A stretch of 64,000 nucleotides of DNA, taken from Coriobacteriaceae bacterium (GTDB lineage Bacteria; Actinomycetota; Coriobacteriia; Coriobacteriales; Coriobacteriaceae). A model generated the notes under the pieces. That model did no database searches, was not told the DNA's origin, and saw only the letters and a list, made by a program, of their open reading frames with translations. The stretch covers positions 19,358 through 83,357 of the forward strand of contig CADFMD010000009.1 of NCBI GenBank assembly GCA_902835305.1, read 5' to 3'. The position numbers and the translations under genes are program-made. Below, one piece after another: positions 27,913 to 35,987 of this stretch (positions within the stretch are counted from its first letter, which is position 1; each line of letters opens with the position of its first letter).

Positions 27913-29265
27913 TTAGCTCTGAGCTCGCACGCGAGCGGCGCCGAGTTCGGTCAGATGGTATTTCTGGCCATGCTTGATGACCAAGCCAGCCTGCGCCAAG
28001 TCATTGAGCGTGCGTGACCAAGTGGGGGCTGAGTTTCCAAACGCCCTCGCCAGATCGGTTGCACCGCACGCTTGATTTTGCGCCAGATAGCCCAGCGCGG
28101 CGTTGCCGCGATCGCTTACGAACACGTCCGGTTGTGGCTGCGCATACTGATTTGCTGCATTAGGATACATCATTTGAGCTGCTGGTTGTTGAGAACTCTG
28201 CATCGGCGGCATTTGCTGTTGAAAACTTTGAGGCCACTGTTGGTAAGGCTGCGGAGGCATCTGCTGGGTCCAGGGGTTGTACTGCTGCTGCGGCATCTGC
28301 TGGTACGGCTGCTGATATCCCTGCTGGTACTGCTGCGGGAACTGCTGGCTATACCCCAGTTGAGGCATCTGCTGATATGGATATCCCTGTTGGTACGGCT
28401 GATAGCCCATTTGCTGGCCACCTGGTGCCCCCGTCGCCTGCTGCATTGCTGCTGCATCCTGATCCGCCAGCGGCACGGCCTCTGGCGCGTTTGGCGGCAT
28501 CGACATCGATGCCGCCTGGGGCTCTTGTGTAGGAAGCATTCCGGGCTGCTGCATCTGTCCCATTCGGGGCTGCATCTGCTGCGTTGCCATGGGCTGCTGC
28601 GCAAATGCTCCCGGCAGGGGATATGTGGGCTGCTCCGTCTCGGGCCGCACGGCAGCGCCGCGTCCGCCGGCGCGTTCGATTTCCTGCACGCGTTTAGGGT
28701 TCAGGCTTACCGTAACCACGGTGCCGTTGCCCATGTTGTCCTCGATGGATACGGCACCGCCGGCGTTTTCCAAATACTCCTGCACCATGGGAAACCCTGC
28801 TCCGGTTCCACGGATGTAGCGCTTCATCTTGCTGTTTGCGCTGGTAACGCCAAAGTCGAAAGCGCGCTCCTTGTCGTCGATGCCGGGCCCCTGATCGGCA
28901 AATCGGATGGTGTCTCCGCCGTCCAGAATCGAGATGATGGGCTCGGCAAAGTGTGCGTGGATAAAGTTTTCGACAATCTCGCGGATGACCATGAGCGAGA
29001 TGTGGCCACCTTGCTCTTTCATGCACTGGTAGACGGTGTTGGTCGTCTCTTCCAAATACGTGCGGACATCTTGCGGCTCAATGACGATCACACGCGGTGT
29101 CGACAGCATGTCGTCATAGACGGCGATTCGTGCGGCGTACATGGCTTTTGGCGCCTGCGTGGTCGTCTGCTCGCCTTCCTCACGCTCTTCGCGCACGCCG
29201 GTGATGTGCTCGTTGTCGGGTGCCGGGTCTCCGGAATCGACCATGGTGTAAAAGTCGTCAGACAT
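27913..29265 (-). CDS. oriC-adjacent GHKL ATPase with Q/P/M/Y-rich region and winged helix
   Basis: 450 residues. Residues 40-190 form a GHKL ATPase: N-box EIVENFIHAH (E96, N100), G1 DQGPG (124-128), G2 RGTGAGFPMV (152-161), closest in style to SpoIIAB/RsbW anti-sigma kinases and histidine-kinase ATPase domains. No phospho-acceptor or sensor domain is seen. Residues about 210-385 are low complexity, dominated by Gln, Pro, Met, Tyr and Gly (repeats like QQYQQGYQQPYQQMPQQQ). Residues 387-450 look like a winged helix (GATDLARAFGNSAPTWSRTL, then LVIKHGQKYHLTELG). It lies between oriC and dnaA, 15 bases before dnaA, so probably co-transcribed. Function unknown. Confidence 0.8.
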   Translation of the reverse strand: MSDDFYTMVDSGDPAPDNEHITGVREEREEGEQTTTQAPKAMYAARIAVYDDMLSTPRVIVIEPQDVRTYLEETTNTVYQCMKEQGGHISLMVIREIVENFIHAHFAEPIISILDGGDTIRFADQGPGIDDKERAFDFGVTSANSKMKRYIRGTGAGFPMVQEYLENAGGAVSIEDNMGNGTVVTVSLNPKRVQEIERAGGRGAAVRPETEQPTYPLPGAFAQQPMATQQMQPRMGQMQQPGMLPTQEPQAASMSMPPNAPEAVPLADQDAAAMQQATGAPGGQQMGYQPYQQGYPYQQMPQLGYSQQFPQQYQQGYQQPYQQMPQQQYNPWTQQMPPQPYQQWPQSFQQQMPPMQSSQQPAAQMMYPNAANQYAQPQPDVFVSDRGNAALGYLAQNQACGATDLARAFGNSAPTWSRTLNDLAQAGLVIKHGQKYHLTELGAARVRAQS

Positions 29266-29610
29266 GCCGCTCGCAATCTTTCAAAAGGTTTCGAACAAAT
29301 AGTAGCTCACTGTGCAATGTTTCTCATCTTTCGACAACTTTTCAAAACCTGTTGAAAACTTTGGAAAACGGGCGAAAAGTTCTCAACATTGCCAACATGA
29401 CCTGTTGAAAACTTGATGAAATATCGTGAAAAGTTGCCATGCACCGCTAAATCGAGCTCGGCTTATGGGGGAACCGTGTGAACTGCGCAACCTTTTACCT
29501 TTGATTTCTTGACATTTGAACATCGATTTCCCTACAATCTTCAAGCTCACGTGTCTATATCTGCGTCCGCGCCCCCGCGGACACTCGAAATGCAGCAGGA
29601 GGAACTTAAG
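29266..29610. other. putative origin of replication (oriC)
   Basis: Divergent spacer between the GHKL-dnaA side and rpmH. CCTGTTGAAAACTT occurs exactly at 29348-29361 and 29401-29414, with a third inverted copy at 26146-26159; its core TGTTGAAAA is a DnaA-box variant (TTTTCAACA). Weaker relatives: TTCTCAACA at 29380-29388 and several GAAAAGTT / AACTTTTC words. The stretch 29281-29440 is clearly AT-richer than its surroundings. Gene context strongly supports oriC; box assignment is by eye. Confidence 0.75.
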
Positions 29611-29745
29611 ATGAAGCGTACGTATCAGCCTAATAAGCGTAAGCGTGCCAAGACCCATGGCTTCCGTGCCCGTATGGCCACTAAGGGTGGTCGTGCCGTG
29701 CTCGCCCGTCGTCGCGCCAAGGGCCGCAAGCGTCTCACTGTCTAG
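29611..29745 (+). CDS. rpmH: 50S ribosomal protein L34
   Basis: 44 residues, MKRTYQPNKRKRAKTHGFRA, the invariant L34 start. ATG 29611 has AGGAGGAAC upstream. First gene of rpmH-rnpA-yidD-yidC, transcribed away from oriC. Confidence 0.98.
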   Translation: MKRTYQPNKRKRAKTHGFRARMATKGGRAVLARRRAKGRKRLTV

Positions 29746-29765
29746 CAGCGATACACACATCTCGC

Positions 29766-30104
29766 ATGAAGACTATTAAGTCTCGGCAAGATTTCGAGCA
29801 TGTGTTCAGTCAGGGGCGTCGTTTTAATCACCCTCTGATTCGAATGACCATATGTGAATCGGTTGGCGAAGGCGACTCCGGAAGGGTCGCCTTCGTTGGT
29901 GCTAAACGGCTCGGTTGTGCTGTCGTGCGCAACCGTTCTAAGCGTGTGATGCGCGAGGCCGCCCGCAGCTGTGGATTTCCCGTTGCGGGTTATGACATCA
30001 TCTTGTTCGCAACTCCCAAGACGAGGGTTTCCTCGCCGCAGGAGATGGACAATGCATTGCGTTCGCTTATGAAACGCGCCGGCGTTGCCGGGGAGGAGCG
30101 ATGA
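29766..30104 (+). CDS. rnpA: ribonuclease P protein component
   Basis: 112 residues. The RNR motif is seen as NRSKRVMREA (about residues 57-66), with FVGAKRLGCAVVRN before it. Binds RNase P RNA to process tRNA 5' ends. It starts 20 bases after rpmH and overlaps yidD by four bases. Confidence 0.97.
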   Translation: MKTIKSRQDFEHVFSQGRRFNHPLIRMTICESVGEGDSGRVAFVGAKRLGCAVVRNRSKRVMREAARSCGFPVAGYDIILFATPKTRVSSPQEMDNALRSLMKRAGVAGEER

Positions 30105-30325
30105 GCAATCACGTTTTGCGACGTGTTGCCATCGCTCCTATTCGCATATATCAACAGGTTATTTCGCCCTTATTGCCTGACGCCTGCATTTATTACCCAA
30201 CGTGCTCGCAATACGCCGTCCAGGCGATTGAGAAGTACGGTGTTTTGAGAGGCTGCTGGCTTGCCGTGAGGCGCATCGCTCGCTGCAATCCCCTGCACGT
30301 CGGCGGTTATGACCCTGTGCCCTAG
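30101..30325 (+). CDS. yidD: membrane protein insertion efficiency factor YidD
   Basis: 74 residues with ISPLLPDACIYYPTCSQYA and the end GGYDPVP, the family hallmarks. ATGA overlap with rnpA. Thought to assist YidC-dependent insertion. Confidence 0.95.
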   Translation: MSNHVLRRVAIAPIRIYQQVISPLLPDACIYYPTCSQYAVQAIEKYGVLRGCWLAVRRIARCNPLHVGGYDPVP

Positions 30326-30354
30326 CGGGCACTCGCTATCGGAGGAAAACTTAC

Positions 30355-31125
30355 ATGTGGGATTGGATCGTTAACATCCTTTTCGAGCTGCTCAAGCTCA
30401 TCCAGACCTTTGCGGTCGACTGGGGCCTGTCCATCATCATCCTGGTGGTCATCATCCGTCTGCTGCTGACGCCGCTTATGCTCAAGTCGACTAAGTCGAC
30501 GGCACGCATGCAGGTGCTGCAGCCCAAGATGCTCGAGATCCAGGAGCGCTATGCCGACGATCCCCAGCGTCAGGCCGAGGAAATGCAGAAGTTCTACAGC
30601 GAGAACAAGTTCAACCCGATGGCTGGTTGTCTGCCGCTGTTGATTCAGATGCCTGTCCTGTTCGCCCTATTTACGCTGCTGCGTAACCTGCCGGACTACT
30701 TTAACGACGGCACGTTCTCGTTCTTTAATATTCTGCCCGACCTGACCACCACGCCGAGTGCCTCCTTTGCCGATGGCTTTATGGTCGCGCTGCCTGCGCT
30801 GGTCTGCCTGATCCTGTTCGCTGTCCTGACCCTGATTCCGCAGCTCTATATGTCGCGCAACCAGACCGGCCAGCAGGCTCAGAGCATGCGTATGATGGCC
30901 GTTGTCATGACGGTCATGATGCTTTGGATGGGCTGGAGCCTTCCCGTTGGTGTTCTGCTGTACTACGACGTCTCGTCTGCTTGGCAGGTTATCCAGCAGA
31001 TTTTTGTGACGCAGAAGGTCATCGACAAGGCGAAGGCCGATGAGGAGGAGCGCCTTAAGAACGCGCCGCTGCAGGTTGAGGTCACTCGTCGCGAGAAGAA
31101 GCCGCGCCCGCACAAGAAGAAGTAG
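30355..31125 (+). CDS. yidC: membrane protein insertase YidC/Oxa1
   Basis: 256 residues, short Gram-positive type. Hydrophobic segments at about 20-40, 95-115, 135-160 and 175-205; the conserved Arg lies in VVIIRLLLTPLM. FNPMAGCLPLLIQMPV is the family core. The basic tail (RREKKPRPHKKK) contacts ribosomes. ATG 30355 with GGAGGAAA upstream. Confidence 0.96.
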   Translation: MWDWIVNILFELLKLIQTFAVDWGLSIIILVVIIRLLLTPLMLKSTKSTARMQVLQPKMLEIQERYADDPQRQAEEMQKFYSENKFNPMAGCLPLLIQMPVLFALFTLLRNLPDYFNDGTFSFFNILPDLTTTPSASFADGFMVALPALVCLILFAVLTLIPQLYMSRNQTGQQAQSMRMMAVVMTVMMLWMGWSLPVGVLLYYDVSSAWQVIQQIFVTQKVIDKAKADEEERLKNAPLQVEVTRREKKPRPHKKK

Positions 31126-31142
31126 TGGGATATCAATCTTAT

Positions 31143-31154
31143 TTAGGTACCTAA
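31143..31154. repeat. 12-base palindrome TTAGGTACCTAA, copy 1
   Basis: Perfect palindrome just upstream of the jag-type gene. The same 13 bases (with trailing C) occur at 34647-34659 after the small gene behind parB. Confidence 0.5.
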
Positions 31155-31169
31155 CTTTTGGAGTACGTT

Positions 31170-31739
31170 ATGTCTGAAGAGATCATCGAGGATATGCTTG
31201 AGGAGGTTGCCCCGCAGGTCGCGGGCGATTATCCCGAGATTGCACAGCGCTACAAGGCTGGTGAAGAGCTGACTGATGAGGAACTCGACACCATTGCCGA
31301 TGTTGCGATTTCTATTCTGCGTTCCATCCTTTCACACTTCGATGCCGCCAACTCTCCTATCGATGAATATGAAGGCGATGAGGGCGAGTTGATTCTGGAT
31401 GTAACTGCTCCTGATCTTGCTGTTCTCATTGGTCGCCATGGACGTACGCTTGATGCCCTTCAGGTTATGTTCTCTCTGCTGGTTAGCCGTAAGCTCGGCT
31501 TTAGGTATCCGGTTGTCGTCGATGTTGAGGGTTACAAGAGCCGTCGTCAGGACAAGGTTGCCGCTATGGCTCAGTCTGCTGCCGAGCGTGCAATCCGTAC
31601 TCATAAGAGCGTTTCCCTGCCGCCCATGAATGCCTATGAGCGCCGACTGGTTCACATTGCGCTTCGTGGTAATGATGCAGTCGATACACATTCCGAGGGT
31701 TCTGACCCTGATCGCCATGTGGTAATTGTTGCTCGTTAA
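31170..31739 (+). CDS. khpB: KH-R3H RNA-binding protein (Jag/KhpB type)
   Basis: 189 residues; ATG 31170 with GGAG six bases upstream. KH domain around residues 70-130 (APDLAVLIGRHGRTLDALQV) and R3H domain at the end (MNAYERRLVHIAL, then HSEGSDPDRHVVIV). The N-terminal Jag domain found in many Firmicutes homologues is missing; an acidic helix replaces it. KhpB proteins bind RNA and influence division and envelope synthesis. Next to yidC as usual. Confidence 0.93.
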   Translation: MSEEIIEDMLEEVAPQVAGDYPEIAQRYKAGEELTDEELDTIADVAISILRSILSHFDAANSPIDEYEGDEGELILDVTAPDLAVLIGRHGRTLDALQVMFSLLVSRKLGFRYPVVVDVEGYKSRRQDKVAAMAQSAAERAIRTHKSVSLPPMNAYERRLVHIALRGNDAVDTHSEGSDPDRHVVIVAR

Positions 31740-31757
31740 TCCACTCGAGCTTATGCT

Positions 31758-31789
31758 AAGGGGACGTGGTTTCCACGTCCCCTTTTTTT
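31758..31789 (+). terminator. terminator after jag-type gene
   Basis: AAGGGGACGTGG / CCACGTCCCC with a TTT loop and seven T. The next open frame technically begins within this U-tract, which argues against that start for rsmG. Confidence 0.95.
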
Positions 31790-31835
31790 GTCAAAAGTTC
31801 TCGATACACTGATTTTTGTCAGAAAGGAGCTTTCG

Positions 31836-32573
31836 TTGTTAGTACTTACTGATCAGCAGGCTGACAAGATGTTGAGTCGTCTAACTTCTTATTGCAAAGA
31901 GTATTCCTTGAGCGTAACTGATGTTGAGCTGAGGAACTGTATTCAGCATTTGGATTTGGTTCTGGAAAAAAATAAGACAACCAATCTTACCCGTATTCTT
32001 AACGTAGAAGATGCTGCAGTACTTCATATCCTCGACTCGCTTGTTTTGCTTCCCTATATCAATAAGGCTCCTGAGGGAGCTTTGCTCGATATGGGAACAG
32101 GTGCGGGCTTCCCTGGTATTCCTTTAACCATAACCACGCATCGTAAAGCTACTTATATTGACTCTGTTGGGAAGAAGGTTGATGCTGTCAATTCTTTTGT
32201 TGATGCTCTTGGATTGAAACATGCTCATGCGGTTCATGATCGCCTTGAAGAATATGCTCGAAGCCATAAGAAGCAGTTTTCTGTCGTAACCGCCCGTGCA
32301 CTGGCTCCTCTACCGATTCTTGTTGAGTATGCGGCTCCGTTCATTAAAGACGGAGGGCTATTTGTTATCACCAAGGGTAATCCTTCGTTTGAGGAGCTTG
32401 CTTCCGGCATGTCAGCAGCTAAGATTTGTGGCTTCACTTTGCTTCTGAATGACGCAATCGATTTGCCTGAGGGCTTGGGCCACAGGGAGTTTATTGTATT
32501 TCAGAAGAGTCATCCAGCATCCGTTTCATTGCCTCGTGCAAATGGCATGGCAAAGAAGAATCCGCTTGCCTAG
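31836..32573 (+). CDS. rsmG: 16S rRNA (guanine527-N7)-methyltransferase
   Basis: 245 residues from TTG 31836 (AAAGGAG six bases upstream). The frame also opens at 31788, but inside the terminator. SAM-binding loop LLDMGTGAGFPGIPL, preceded by TNLTRI and HILDSL, and VTARALAPL further on, all RsmG hallmarks. The modification affects streptomycin response. Base composition is clearly less GC-rich than in the genes up to yidC. The parS array follows the stop. Confidence 0.95.
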   Translation: MLVLTDQQADKMLSRLTSYCKEYSLSVTDVELRNCIQHLDLVLEKNKTTNLTRILNVEDAAVLHILDSLVLLPYINKAPEGALLDMGTGAGFPGIPLTITTHRKATYIDSVGKKVDAVNSFVDALGLKHAHAVHDRLEEYARSHKKQFSVVTARALAPLPILVEYAAPFIKDGGLFVITKGNPSFEELASGMSAAKICGFTLLLNDAIDLPEGLGHREFIVFQKSHPASVSLPRANGMAKKNPLA

Positions 32574-32574
32574 A

Positions 32575-32590
32575 TGTTTCACGTGAAACA
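32575..32590. promoter_or_regulatory. parS site 1
   Basis: Exact TGTTTCACGTGAAACA, the ParB-binding consensus; overlaps the rsmG stop region. Confidence 0.97.
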
Positions 32591-32613
32591 TAATGGATAC
32601 TAACAACTTGCAG

Positions 32614-32629
32614 TGTTTCACGTGAAACA
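32614..32629. promoter_or_regulatory. parS site 2
   Basis: Exact TGTTTCACGTGAAACA, 39 bases after site 1. Confidence 0.97.
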
Positions 32630-32652
32630 TGGCGGTTGATATCGAATCGGAA

Positions 32653-32668
32653 TGTTTCACGTGAAACA
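32653..32668. promoter_or_regulatory. parS site 3
   Basis: Exact TGTTTCACGTGAAACA, 39 bases after site 2 and 40 bases before the parA start, so ParB binding here may also affect parAB transcription. Confidence 0.97.
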
Positions 32669-32707
32669 TCCTCCGTTTGACAGCTTTAATACACACCAGG
32701 AGGGACC

Positions 32708-33508
32708 GTGGGATTTCGCGACGTTAAGCGTTCTAAGAACGCAAAAGACACGCGTATCATTGCAATCATCAATCAAAAAGGCGGCGTCGGTAAGTCAACG
32801 ACGGCTGTAAACCTTGCAGCAGCACTGGGTGAGCAGGGTCGTAAGACACTGATTGTCGATTTTGATCCGCAGGGAAACAGTACCAGTGGGTTTGGAATTG
32901 AAAAAGAAGACCTTGATCACTGCATCTATGATGCATTGTTGAATGATGTGCCGGCAGAATCGCTTGTTCTTGATACAAATTGCAAAAAGGTATTCGTAAT
33001 TCCAGCTACGATTCAGCTTGCAGGTGCCGAAATTGAGCTCGTAAGCGCAATTGCTCGTGAAACCCGCCTCAAAGATTTGCTTGAGCCGATTCAGGACGAG
33101 TTCGATTTTATTTTCATTGACTGTCCTCCTTCGCTCGGCCTGCTTACTATCAATGCCTTGACCGCAGCAGATAGCGTTTTGATTCCAATCCAGTGTGAGT
33201 ATTACGCACTCGAGGGCGTTACGAAGCTGCTTGAGTCAATGAAGATGGTCAAATCACGTCTGAATAAGGGCTTAGACACCTATGGCGTGCTTATGACCAT
33301 GTATGACTCACGTACTTCTTTGTCGAATCAGGTTGTTGAGGAAGTTCAATCGTACTTTGGTGATAAGGCGTTTAAGACGCTGATTCCCCGTACGGTTAAA
33401 ATCTCTGAAGCTCCGTCTTTTGGAGAACCGGTAATTACCTATGCACCTCAAAATAAGGGTGCAAAAGCGTATATGAACCTTGCAAAAGAGGTGATCAAGC
33501 GTGCCTAG
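32708..33508 (+). CDS. parA: chromosome partitioning ATPase ParA/Soj
   Basis: 266 residues; GTG 32708 with AGGAGG four bases upstream. Deviant Walker A INQKGGVGKSTTAVNLA (about residues 21-37), Walker A' VDFDPQGNST, Walker B FIFIDCPPSL. ATP-dimer binds DNA non-specifically and moves ParB-parS complexes; Soj proteins also act on DnaA. Overlaps parB by eight bases. Confidence 0.97.
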   Translation: MGFRDVKRSKNAKDTRIIAIINQKGGVGKSTTAVNLAAALGEQGRKTLIVDFDPQGNSTSGFGIEKEDLDHCIYDALLNDVPAESLVLDTNCKKVFVIPATIQLAGAEIELVSAIARETRLKDLLEPIQDEFDFIFIDCPPSLGLLTINALTAADSVLIPIQCEYYALEGVTKLLESMKMVKSRLNKGLDTYGVLMTMYDSRTSLSNQVVEEVQSYFGDKAFKTLIPRTVKISEAPSFGEPVITYAPQNKGAKAYMNLAKEVIKRA

Positions 33509-34406
33509 TGCAAAGAAACGTGGTGGATTGGGACGCGGACTCAATGCTTTGGTCTCAGAGGCTGAGTATGAGACCGGTGGTTCTGCTGCATCTGCTTCAA
33601 ATGCCGCATCTGAAACAAAACTACCTATTGAGGATATCGTTCCCAACCCTAATCAACCGCGAATTCACTTTAATGAAACTGAACTTCGCGAGTTGAGCGA
33701 GTCAATCCAAGAACATGGCGTTCTGCAGCCGCTCTTGGTTCGCAAGCATGGAAACGGCTATGAGATCATCGCTGGTGAGCGTCGTTACCAGGCGTCAAAG
33801 CTTGCTGGTCTTGAGGAACTGCCTGTCATCATTAAAGATGTTAATGATGAAGAGATGCTGGCTCTTGCTCTTATCGAAAACCTTCAGCGTTCTGATTTGA
33901 ATCCCGTCGAAGAGGCTAAGGGCTATCGCCAGCTCATCGATGCTAGCGGTATGACCCAGGAGGCATTGTCGAAGGCCGTAAGCAAGTCACGCTCTGCAAT
34001 TACAAACTCGCTGCGCCTTCTCGATCTCCCCGAAGTAGTTCAGCAGATGATTTTTGAGGGTAAACTAACTGCTGGTCACGCACGTGCGATTCTTGCAGTT
34101 CCCTATGAGGATGCTCGAATTCGACTTGCAGAGAAGGTTGTTGCGGAGGGCCTTTCCGTAAGAGCGACAGAAAATCTTGCTCCATTGTTTTCTGCCGGAG
34201 AGACACCTAAGACGCCGCGGCCCGCAACGCCGCAGTCTTTTAAAAAGGCTGCGCGTGTACTTCGTCAGGTATTTAATACCAACGTGCGTGTGAAGAGCTC
34301 GCGTGGAAAGAATAAGATTGAGATTGAGTTTAAAGACGAGGAAGAGCTCTCTCGTATTCTTGGTGAAATGATTCAGTTTGATCAAGGAGGCCAAGATGAG
34401 GAATAA
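33501..34406 (+). CDS. parB: chromosome partitioning protein ParB/Spo0J
   Basis: 301 residues; GTG 33501. N-terminal box GLGRGLNAL for ParA contact, CTPase motif GERRYQASKLAG, ENLQRSDLNPVEEA, helix-turn-helix TQEALSKAVSKSRSAITNSL, and a C-terminal dimer domain. It loads at the parS sites 830 bases upstream. Confidence 0.97.
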   Translation: MPSAKKRGGLGRGLNALVSEAEYETGGSAASASNAASETKLPIEDIVPNPNQPRIHFNETELRELSESIQEHGVLQPLLVRKHGNGYEIIAGERRYQASKLAGLEELPVIIKDVNDEEMLALALIENLQRSDLNPVEEAKGYRQLIDASGMTQEALSKAVSKSRSAITNSLRLLDLPEVVQQMIFEGKLTAGHARAILAVPYEDARIRLAEKVVAEGLSVRATENLAPLFSAGETPKTPRPATPQSFKKAARVLRQVFNTNVRVKSSRGKNKIEIEFKDEEELSRILGEMIQFDQGGQDEE

Positions 34407-34650
34407 GATTATTACTGCGATTGCATTGGTGACGACTGTCGCGGCTGGTGCCTTTGCTGGCTATAAGATCGCGACAGACGATGAACTTCGAGGTCGTTTG
34501 CTTCGTGGAGCGCAAGATATCGTTGATACATCCAAGAAGAAAATGGATGTTATGACAGAAGATGTTGCCATGCGCACTGCTCAGGTAACGAAAAATCCTA
34601 AGATTAATCAAGGTTGGGTTAGCAACCAATGGGAAAATGTAGGCTATTAG
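34396..34650 (+). CDS. small membrane-anchored helical protein behind parB
   Basis: 84 residues; ATG 34396 overlaps parB by 11 bases and has AAGGAGG upstream. A single N-terminal hydrophobic segment (IITAIALVTTVAAGAFAGYK) is followed by a charged helix, resembling YtxH-type small proteins. No family assigned. The overlap suggests coupled expression with ParB. Confidence 0.75.
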   Translation: MRNKIITAIALVTTVAAGAFAGYKIATDDELRGRLLRGAQDIVDTSKKKMDVMTEDVAMRTAQVTKNPKINQGWVSNQWENVGY

Positions 34651-34658
34651 GTACCTAA
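34647..34658. repeat. 12-base palindrome TTAGGTACCTAA, copy 2
   Basis: Same word as at 31143-31154, overlapping the stop of the small gene. Confidence 0.5.
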
Positions 34659-34677
34659 CAATTACTTTGCATATTTT

Positions 34678-34720
34678 GAGGGGCCCTTGTCTGATTCATG
34701 AGACATGGGCCCCTTATTTT
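34678..34720 (+). terminator. terminator of the rsmG/parAB region
   Basis: GGGGCCCTTGTCT / AGACATGGGCCCC with a GATTCATG loop, followed by TTATTTT. Confidence 0.85.
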
Positions 34721-34775
34721 GTCCGTAAAAAATGGGAAAGGTAGCAGCTGGTCCAAAATTGAGGTCAATAAATGA

Positions 34776-34812
34776 AACGGCCCCGGTTGCATATCCTGCA
34801 ACCGGGGCCGTT
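34776..34812 (-). terminator. terminator of rlmN
   Basis: AACGGCCCCGGTTGC and its exact complement around seven bases; on the minus strand TTTCATTT follows. Could act in both directions. Confidence 0.8.
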
Positions 34813-34815
34813 CGA

Positions 34816-34831
34816 TGTTTCACATGAAACG
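34816..34831. promoter_or_regulatory. degenerate parS-like site
   Basis: TGTTTCACATGAAACG matches parS at 14 of 16 positions, between the rlmN terminator and the rlmN stop. Confidence 0.45.
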
Positions 34832-34849
34832 TTTTGGAGTGCGACTCCC

Positions 34850-35902
34850 CTATGCGTTCTTCTGAACTTTGAAGCGCTGTTTCAGCTGTCCGCAAGCGGC
34901 GTCAATATCGTTACCACGGGAGTTACGAATCGTGGTCTCGATGCCACGGGACTCAAGACGACGCTGAAGATCCTCAACCTTATGAATCGGCGACGGCTTG
35001 AGCGGGCTGCCCTCGATGTCGTTAAGTTGAATCAGGTTAACGTGGCACAGCGTTCCCTCGCAGAAGTCGCAGAGTGCCTGCATCTCGGGATTCGTATCGT
35101 TGACGCCTTCGATCATGGCATACTCATAGGTCGGGCGGCGGCCAGTCTTCTCGGTGTAGAGCTGAAGCGCTTCGTGAAGGCGAAGCAGCGTGTACTTCTT
35201 GACACCGGGCATGAGCTTATTGCGCGTCGACTGGATGGCGGAATGCAGGGAAACGGCAAGCGTGAACTGCTCGGGGATATCGGCAAATTTGCGAATACCG
35301 GGAATAACGCCGCTGGTAGAGACGGTGAGGTGACGAGCGCCGATACCGATGCCATCGGGGTCGTTGAGGATACGCAGTGCCTTGAGAACCTCGTCGTAGT
35401 TGGCAAACGGCTCGCCCTGGCCCATGAAGACAACGCTTGTGGCACGCTCGCCAAAGTCGTTGGATACATGAAGCACCTGGTCGACGATCTCTTGAGCGGT
35501 CAGAGAGCGCTTGAGGCCGTTGAGACCGGTAGCGCAAAAGGCGCAGCCCATGCCGCAGCCTGCCTGGGTGGAAACGCAGACGGAAAGCTTGTTGCGACGG
35601 GGCATGCCGACAGTCTCGACGGAAATGCCATCGTGGTACTCGAGCAGATACTTGCGCGAGCCATCTTTGGAAACCTGCTTGGTGAGTTCAGTCGGCGTAT
35701 CAAAGGCAAAAGCCTCTTTAAGCTGCTCACGGAAAGCCTTGGGAAGATTGGTCATATCGTCAAACGAACAAACGTTCTTCTCAAAGACCCATTCGATGAG
35801 CTGCTTCGCGCGGAAGGCGGGCTGGCCAAGTTCGGCCACGAGCTCGCGAATATCGTTTTGGCTCAAGTCGCGAATGTCCTGAGATTTAGTCCTGGGATTC
35901 AT
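34850..35902 (-). CDS. rlmN: 23S rRNA/tRNA (adenine2-C2)-methyltransferase RlmN
   Basis: 350 residues. Radical-SAM cluster motif CGMGCAFC (Cys-x3-Cys-x2-Cys), GQGEPFANYDEV, and the C-terminal methyl-carrying Cys in DIDAACGQL. Methylates A2503 of 23S rRNA and A37 of some tRNAs. Transcribed toward the parAB cluster, alone, with its own terminator. Confidence 0.96.
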   Translation of the reverse strand: MNPRTKSQDIRDLSQNDIRELVAELGQPAFRAKQLIEWVFEKNVCSFDDMTNLPKAFREQLKEAFAFDTPTELTKQVSKDGSRKYLLEYHDGISVETVGMPRRNKLSVCVSTQAGCGMGCAFCATGLNGLKRSLTAQEIVDQVLHVSNDFGERATSVVFMGQGEPFANYDEVLKALRILNDPDGIGIGARHLTVSTSGVIPGIRKFADIPEQFTLAVSLHSAIQSTRNKLMPGVKKYTLLRLHEALQLYTEKTGRRPTYEYAMIEGVNDTNPEMQALCDFCEGTLCHVNLIQLNDIEGSPLKPSPIHKVEDLQRRLESRGIETTIRNSRGNDIDAACGQLKQRFKVQKNA

Positions 35903-35987
35903 GGAAGCCTTTCGATTTTGGGGAAACGTAGAGGGTATCGCTACAATATGGTATCAGCTGCAGAAATTATAGAGGAGGAGTCTGCCC

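Noticed and set aside
29281..29560. RNA gene (SRP RNA, tmRNA or RNase P RNA) in the origin spacer
   Set aside because: None of their conserved cores is visible; the region is AT-rich with DnaA-box-like words instead.
31788..31835. TTG at 31788 as rsmG start
   Set aside because: It lies in the U-tract of the preceding terminator; TTG 31836 has AAAGGAG at the right distance.
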